From: Fidelibacterota bacterium
Lineage (GTDB): Bacteria; Fidelibacterota; UBA2242
DNA: 5,763 nucleotides
Assembly: GCA_023133185.1 (NCBI GenBank)
Contig: JAGLWX010000135.1
Location: 1 to 5,763, forward strand
Direction: 5' to 3'
The position numbers and the translations under genes are program-made. Positions 5,215 to 5,763 of this stretch are shown one piece after another; positions within the stretch are counted from its first letter, which is position 1; every line of letters begins with the position of its first letter. The notes beneath the pieces are model-generated. The model was not told the DNA's origin, made no database searches, and worked only from the letters and a program-made list of their open reading frames with translations.

Positions 5215-5409
5215 ATGAATCAGCAGCTTGAATACAAAGTCACTGAGATAAAGATTTGGTTTCGTTCTAAGCCAATTTCCAATAAAATTAGCAATCATCT
5301 TAATGAAATAAGTGCAGATGGTTGGGGATTGGTTGATTTAATTTCTTCGATTGGTATGTGGGAATTTCCTAATTATGTCCGGTTTATTTGGCAAAAACCA
5401 AAAAGTTAA
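5215..5409 (+). CDS. Small DUF4177-like protein
   Basis: A 64-residue protein of unknown function, without signal peptide or membrane segment. The pattern YKVTEIKIW (7-15), then HLNEISADGWGLVDL (28-42) with the invariant-looking G36-W37, then a C-terminal strand YVRFIWQKPK (54-63), matches the layout of DUF4177 domains: Y-K-hydrophobic start, a helix leading to an LN.....GW.LV motif, and a final FxR/K-rich strand. The length is right for a single such domain. The assignment rests on remembered family pattern. The start is secured by the GGAGG ribosome binding site. It follows hutU by 111 bp across a possible terminator or attenuator, so co-transcription is uncertain. DUF4177 proteins have no established biochemical role that I know of, and nothing here links it to histidine breakdown. 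Confidence 0.75.
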   Translation: MNQQLEYKVTEIKIWFRSKPISNKISNHLNEISADGWGLVDLISSIGMWEFPNYVRFIWQKPKS

Positions 5410-5437
5410 CGAATAGTTATTGTTCTGTAGAACACAA

Positions 5438-5503
5438 ACACCTGTCAGGTTTACAGAATTAATCTCATTTGAGGGAAAAGAATCTAATAAACCTGACAGG
5501 TGT
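5438..5503. repeat. Perfect 16-bp inverted repeat with self-palindromic arms
   Basis: ACACCTGTCAGGTTTA (5438-5453) is exactly reverse-complementary to TAAACCTGACAGGTGT (5488-5503), with 34 bp between. Each arm contains its own palindrome, ACCTG-T-CAGGT. The left arm is further enclosed by TTCTGTA (5423-5429) and TACAGAA (5452-5458), a perfect 7-bp stem that overlaps the arm by two bases. The 16-bp pairing would also give the DUF4177-like transcript a strong stem, though no T-tract follows it. The motif resembles dispersed intergenic repeats that I recall from other environmental genomes, which I cannot verify here. Confidence 0.75.
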
Positions 5504-5539
5504 AATAATGTTGAACGTTATCATCCGGTAATGGAATTA

Positions 5540-5610
5540 TGGAGTATTGATCCGGAGGGTCTTTTCCAGAAAAAACTTTGTCCTCTACGGAAACAAATCC
5601 CATTACTCCA
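5540..5610. repeat. Nested long hairpin
   Basis: An outer stem TGGAGTA (5540-5546) with TACTCCA (5604-5610) encloses an inner stem TCCGGAGG (5551-5558) with CCTC-ta-CGGA (5582-5591), which pairs 8 bp across a 2-nt bulge. They are separated by a 4x12-nt internal loop. Two nested stems of 7 and 8 bp are more than I would expect by chance over 71 nt, but no further family resemblance is recognised. Confidence 0.4.
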
Positions 5611-5613
5611 AAT

Positions 5614-5646
5614 CCCTATACCCCTATACCCCTTATTTCCCTATAC
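5614..5646. repeat. Short imperfect tandem repeat of CCCTATAC
   Basis: The 8-mer CCCTATAC occurs at 5614-5621 and 5622-5629 directly in tandem, then after a degenerate unit (CCCTTATTT, 5630-5638) again at 5639-5646. On the opposite strand it reads as GTATAGGG units. It is a small slippage-type repeat. Confidence 0.7.
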
Positions 5647-5744
5647 CTATTAACCGAGGCATCAGGACTGAACTTTCCCTTGCTTGTCTTGTTAATCCCT
5701 TTTAATTTCCACTCTATGAGAACATATTTTTTAGGAGCAAAAAG

Positions 5745-5763
5745 ATGTTAAAAATTAAAAAAA
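5745..5763 (+). CDS. Start of an unidentified gene (runs off the right edge)
   Basis: An ATG at 5745 is preceded by AGGAG (5733-5737) at a 7-nt spacing, a very good translation signal. Only six codons are inside the window (MLKIKK, then one base), so nothing can be said about function. The Lys-rich start could be the basic N-region of a signal peptide, but that is speculation. Confidence 0.6.

Larger units (their letters stand above)
5410..5744. other. Intergenic region after the DUF4177-like gene
   Basis: No credible gene is seen. A 77-codon plus-strand frame at 5420-5653 runs through the inverted repeat and the CCCTATAC tandem repeat, has no good start signal, and is best read as non-coding. 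The region contains the ACCTGTCAGGT inverted repeat (5438-5503), a nested long hairpin (5540-5610), a C/T-rich tandem repeat (5614-5646), and, from about 5650 to the next start, AT-rich leader-like DNA in which I find no convincing promoter. Confidence 0.65.

Noticed and set aside
5420..5653. Possible 77-residue plus-strand protein after the DUF4177-like gene
   Set aside because: Its sequence comes from an inverted repeat, a hairpin and a tandem repeat, with no good start signal.

Overview
This is a mid-GC bacterial chromosomal segment with AT-rich intergenic DNA. It has two genes of histidine catabolism (hut), a peptidoglycan amidase, a DUF4177-type small protein, and the first codons of a gene leaving each edge. 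The start sites mostly carry good Shine-Dalgarno sequences (GGGAGG, GGAGG, AGGAG), which argues against typical Bacteroidetes. The urocanase is the long, ~677-residue type, and the intergenic DNA is rich in palindromic repeats. I would guess a free-living, possibly FCB-group or other poorly sampled Gram-negative lineage. The putative lipoprotein amidase fits an outer-membrane organism, but the sequence does not settle the phylum.

Layout: (1) 1-125, minus strand: N-terminus of an exported protein, with a TTG start, a strong ribosome binding site and a well-formed sigma70-type promoter. (2) 237-1460, minus: hutI, imidazolonepropionase, with all metal-binding and catalytic residues visible. (3) 1461-2033: ~570 bp without a gene, carrying the hutI promoter, a mirrored set of four TAAA-loop hairpins and other dyads. 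(4) 2034-2651, plus: amidase_2/PGRP-type N-acetylmuramoyl-L-alanine amidase, probably lipid-anchored. (5) 2652-3069: ~420 bp without a gene, with an A/G-rich inverted repeat, a stem-loop between direct repeats, possible promoters and a perfect 12-bp inverted repeat just ahead of hutU. (6) 3070-5103, plus: hutU. (7) 5104-5214: short spacer with competing hairpins and a T-tract. (8) 5215-5409, plus: DUF4177-like protein. (9) 5410-5744: ~335 bp without a gene, with a perfect 16-bp inverted repeat, a nested long hairpin and a short tandem repeat. (10) 5745-5763, plus: start of another gene.

HutU converts urocanate to imidazolonepropionate and HutI opens that ring to formiminoglutamate, so the two genes encode consecutive steps. 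They are divergently oriented and separated by the amidase and about 1 kb of repeat-bearing DNA. They are therefore not an operon, and neither hutH (histidase) nor a formiminoglutamate-processing gene is in the window. I do not see a clearly new protein system. The most notable unexplained content is the intergenic DNA, where each long gap carries a different family of inverted repeats.
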